NCBI RefSeq assembly: GCF_002835825.1
Contig: NZ_PIZH01000011.1
Location: 1 to 14,163 of the forward strand
Direction: 5' to 3'
Origin: Methanoregula sp.
GTDB taxonomy: Archaea > Halobacteriota > Methanomicrobia > Methanomicrobiales > Methanospirillaceae
Length of the DNA: 14,163 nt
Part shown: positions 13,003 through 14,163 of the stretch, piece after piece
Layout of the letters: every line of letters begins with the position of its first letter
Numbering within the stretch: the first letter of the stretch is position 1
The notes under the pieces: model-generated
What the model was told of the DNA's origin: nothing
Seen by the model: only the letters and a program-made list of their open reading frames with translations
Database searches by the model: none
Program-made: the position numbers and the translations under genes

Positions 13003-13794
13003 ATGAATGCGATGAAACCCTCGATCCTGCTGACCAATGATGACGGCGTGAGCTCCATCGGGCTCTGGGCCGCGTATGAAGCGTTACAATCCATCGCGGA
13101 TGTCACGGTCGTGGCTCCTGCGACACAACAGAGTGCTGTCGGCAGGTCAATCTCCATTTTCGAACCCCTGCGGGCAACACAGATCGTGATCAACGGTGAA
13201 CCGGCATGGGCCGTTGCAGGCAAGCCCACAGATTCTGTAATCATCGGCCTGTATTCGTTAAAACTGAAGCCGACCCTTGTTGTAAGCGGGATCAATATCG
13301 GGGAGAACCTCTCGACAGAATCCATCATGACCTCCGGCACGATAGGTGCTGCGCTCGAAGCATCCAACCAGGGCACCAAGGGGATTGCATTTTCCCTGCA
13401 GGTGGAAGACCAGGGTGACAAGTTCGATGACCCCCGCACCCATGGCCAGAGTTTTGCTGAGGCCAAAAAAGTTGTGCGGGATGTCGTCTCCCGCGTGCTC
13501 GCCTCCGGGTTCCCCCCCGGTTCAGATGTCATCAACGTGAACATCCCGTCAAAAGTGACCGGTGGCTACGAGGTGACACACCTTGCCGGCAAACTTTTCC
13601 ATACCGGTGTTGAGAAACGTCTCGACCCGCGGGGAAGGCCATACTTCTGGATCAACGGGCCGCTTGTGGAGGATGCAGAGGATGGGACCGATGTCCATGC
13701 AGTCCGGAAAGGCAATGTTTCAATCACTCCGATCACCCTTGACTGCACGGCATACAGCACACAAGACGCCATCCGGAAGATCTTCCTCACATAG
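13003..13794 (+). CDS. surE: SurE, 5'/3'-nucleotidase (survival protein E family)
   Basis: The 263-residue protein shows the SurE metal-binding signature: 'ILLTNDDGVSSIGLWA' with Asp13/Asp14, then 'APATQQSAVGRSIS' with Ser44, and 'VVSGINIGEN' with Asn98, followed by 'TSGTIGAALEA'. SurE enzymes dephosphorylate nucleoside 5'- and 3'-monophosphates and are cytosolic, usually dimers or tetramers. The length matches the family (~250-265). The start is not settled: ATG 13003 has GGAA 6 nt upstream, while ATG 13012 gives the MKPSILLTNDDG form usual in homologues but has no better ribosome-binding site. It is divergent from mfnD and is followed after 78 nt by rpiA, which has its own TATA-like element. 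Confidence 0.95.
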   Translation: MNAMKPSILLTNDDGVSSIGLWAAYEALQSIADVTVVAPATQQSAVGRSISIFEPLRATQIVINGEPAWAVAGKPTDSVIIGLYSLKLKPTLVVSGINIGENLSTESIMTSGTIGAALEASNQGTKGIAFSLQVEDQGDKFDDPRTHGQSFAEAKKVVRDVVSRVLASGFPPGSDVINVNIPSKVTGGYEVTHLAGKLFHTGVEKRLDPRGRPYFWINGPLVEDAEDGTDVHAVRKGNVSITPITLDCTAYSTQDAIRKIFLT

Positions 13795-13836
13795 ATTTCA
13801 CCCGTTTCTCCGGTTGTGCCAGCCACAGAATCACCA

Positions 13837-13848
13837 GTTTTAATAATT
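13837..13848 (+). promoter_or_regulatory. TATA-like element of rpiA
   Basis: GTTTTAATAATT lies 25-36 nt before the rpiA ATG and is the only strong AT-rich element in the surE-rpiA gap. Archaeal transcription starts ~25 nt downstream of the TATA centre, so the mRNA would begin within a few bases of the ATG. This fits the lack of a Shine-Dalgarno and suggests a leaderless transcript. Confidence 0.45.
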
Positions 13849-13855
13849 CACGCAC

Positions 13856-13867
13856 TGATACGTATCA
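13856..13867. promoter_or_regulatory. 12-bp perfect palindrome upstream of rpiA, candidate operator
   Basis: TGATACGTATCA is a perfect inverted repeat between the TATA-like element and the start codon. It is also overlapped at each side by a CACTGA direct repeat (13853-13858 and 13866-13871). The position suits a repressor site. A 12-bp palindrome is expected a few times by chance in 14 kb, so only the location makes it notable. Confidence 0.3.
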
Positions 13868-13872
13868 CTGAC

Positions 13873-14163
13873 ATGGACGAAAAGACGCGTGCTCTCACGG
13901 CGGCAAAGTCCGCTGCTGGATACCAGGCAGCGGATATGGTGGAAGACGGTATGGTCATCGGCCTCGGGACCGGATCCACCGTGTATTACATGATCGAGCG
14001 GCTTTCTGCACGTATCCGCGAAGGCCTGCACGTGACCGGTGTCCCGACATCGTTCCAGACTGCCATGAGAGCGCGTGAGTGTGGCGTACCTCTTACAACG
14101 CTTGACGACCACCCGGTCATTGATTTGGCTATCGATGGGGCAGATGAGGTTGACCCACACCTC
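13873..14163 (+). CDS. rpiA: RpiA, ribose-5-phosphate isomerase A (5' part, runs off the window)
   Basis: The first 97 residues are present. They show the RpiA pattern: 'AAGYQAADMVEDGMVIGLGTGST' with the phosphate-binding GLGTGST loop (30-36), 'VPTSFQT' (57-63) and 'IDGADEVD' (87-94), which carries the active-site aspartates. The enzyme interconverts ribose 5-phosphate and ribulose 5-phosphate. In methanogens it supplies ribose phosphate for nucleotides, working with the ribulose monophosphate route. The family is ~225-235 residues, so more than half lies beyond the window. There is no Shine-Dalgarno before the ATG, which fits a leaderless message. Confidence 0.95.
   Translation, partial: MDEKTRALTAAKSAAGYQAADMVEDGMVIGLGTGSTVYYMIERLSARIREGLHVTGVPTSFQTAMRARECGVPLTTLDDHPVIDLAIDGADEVDPHL

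Noticed and set aside
12873..13544. 223-codon minus-strand frame over surE and the intergenic region
   Set aside because: It is antisense to SurE, whose catalytic motifs are intact, and would cover the divergent promoters.

Overview
The window looks like chromosomal DNA of a methanogenic archaeon, most likely of the order Methanomicrobiales (Methanoregula/Methanospirillum-like). Three things point there: two methanofuran-biosynthesis genes (mfnD and mfnF), an archaellin whose N-terminal helix starts FTGLEAAIVLIAFV as in that order, and sensor kinases with the 'RHD' type of H-box common in methanogens. Base composition looks moderately GC-rich throughout. I see no tRNA or rRNA gene, insertion sequence, CRISPR array or other mobile element. 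The taxonomic placement is inferred from protein motifs only.

Layout. Positions 1-576 (+) hold the tail of an unidentified gene and a small two-TM membrane protein of unknown function. Positions 620-10561 (all on the - strand, so read from right to left) hold an archaellin with its own TATA box, then a chemosensory cluster: tandem-CheW adaptor, Cache/poly-HAMP chemoreceptor, hybrid CheA with a C-terminal receiver, receiver-histidine kinase, and a membrane PAS-histidine kinase with a GNAT acetyltransferase-like domain fused at its C-terminus. The last four genes are separated by only 3 to 78 nt. Positions 10853-12928 (- strand) hold mfnD, mfnF and a small membrane zinc-ribbon protein, tightly packed as one operon. 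Positions 13003-14163 (+) hold surE and the 5' part of rpiA.

How the genes may work together. The receptor, tandem CheW and CheA:REC can form a signalling array. No stand-alone CheY and no CheB, CheR, CheC, CheD or CheF is present here. In their place are a REC-kinase and a kinase-GNAT fusion, so the pathway looks like a branched phosphorelay rather than a textbook motility circuit, although an archaellin gene sits directly upstream. The kinase-GNAT protein is the most unusual product in the window. In the mfn operon MfnD makes gamma-glutamyltyramine, which MfnF condenses with the aminomethylfuran diphosphate: two consecutive steps of methanofuran synthesis encoded by overlapping genes.

Start sites. 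I moved several starts inward from the longest open frame, where Shine-Dalgarno sequences or family conservation favour it: the receptor to 8704, CheW to 9860, the zinc-ribbon protein to 11086 and MfnF to 12041.
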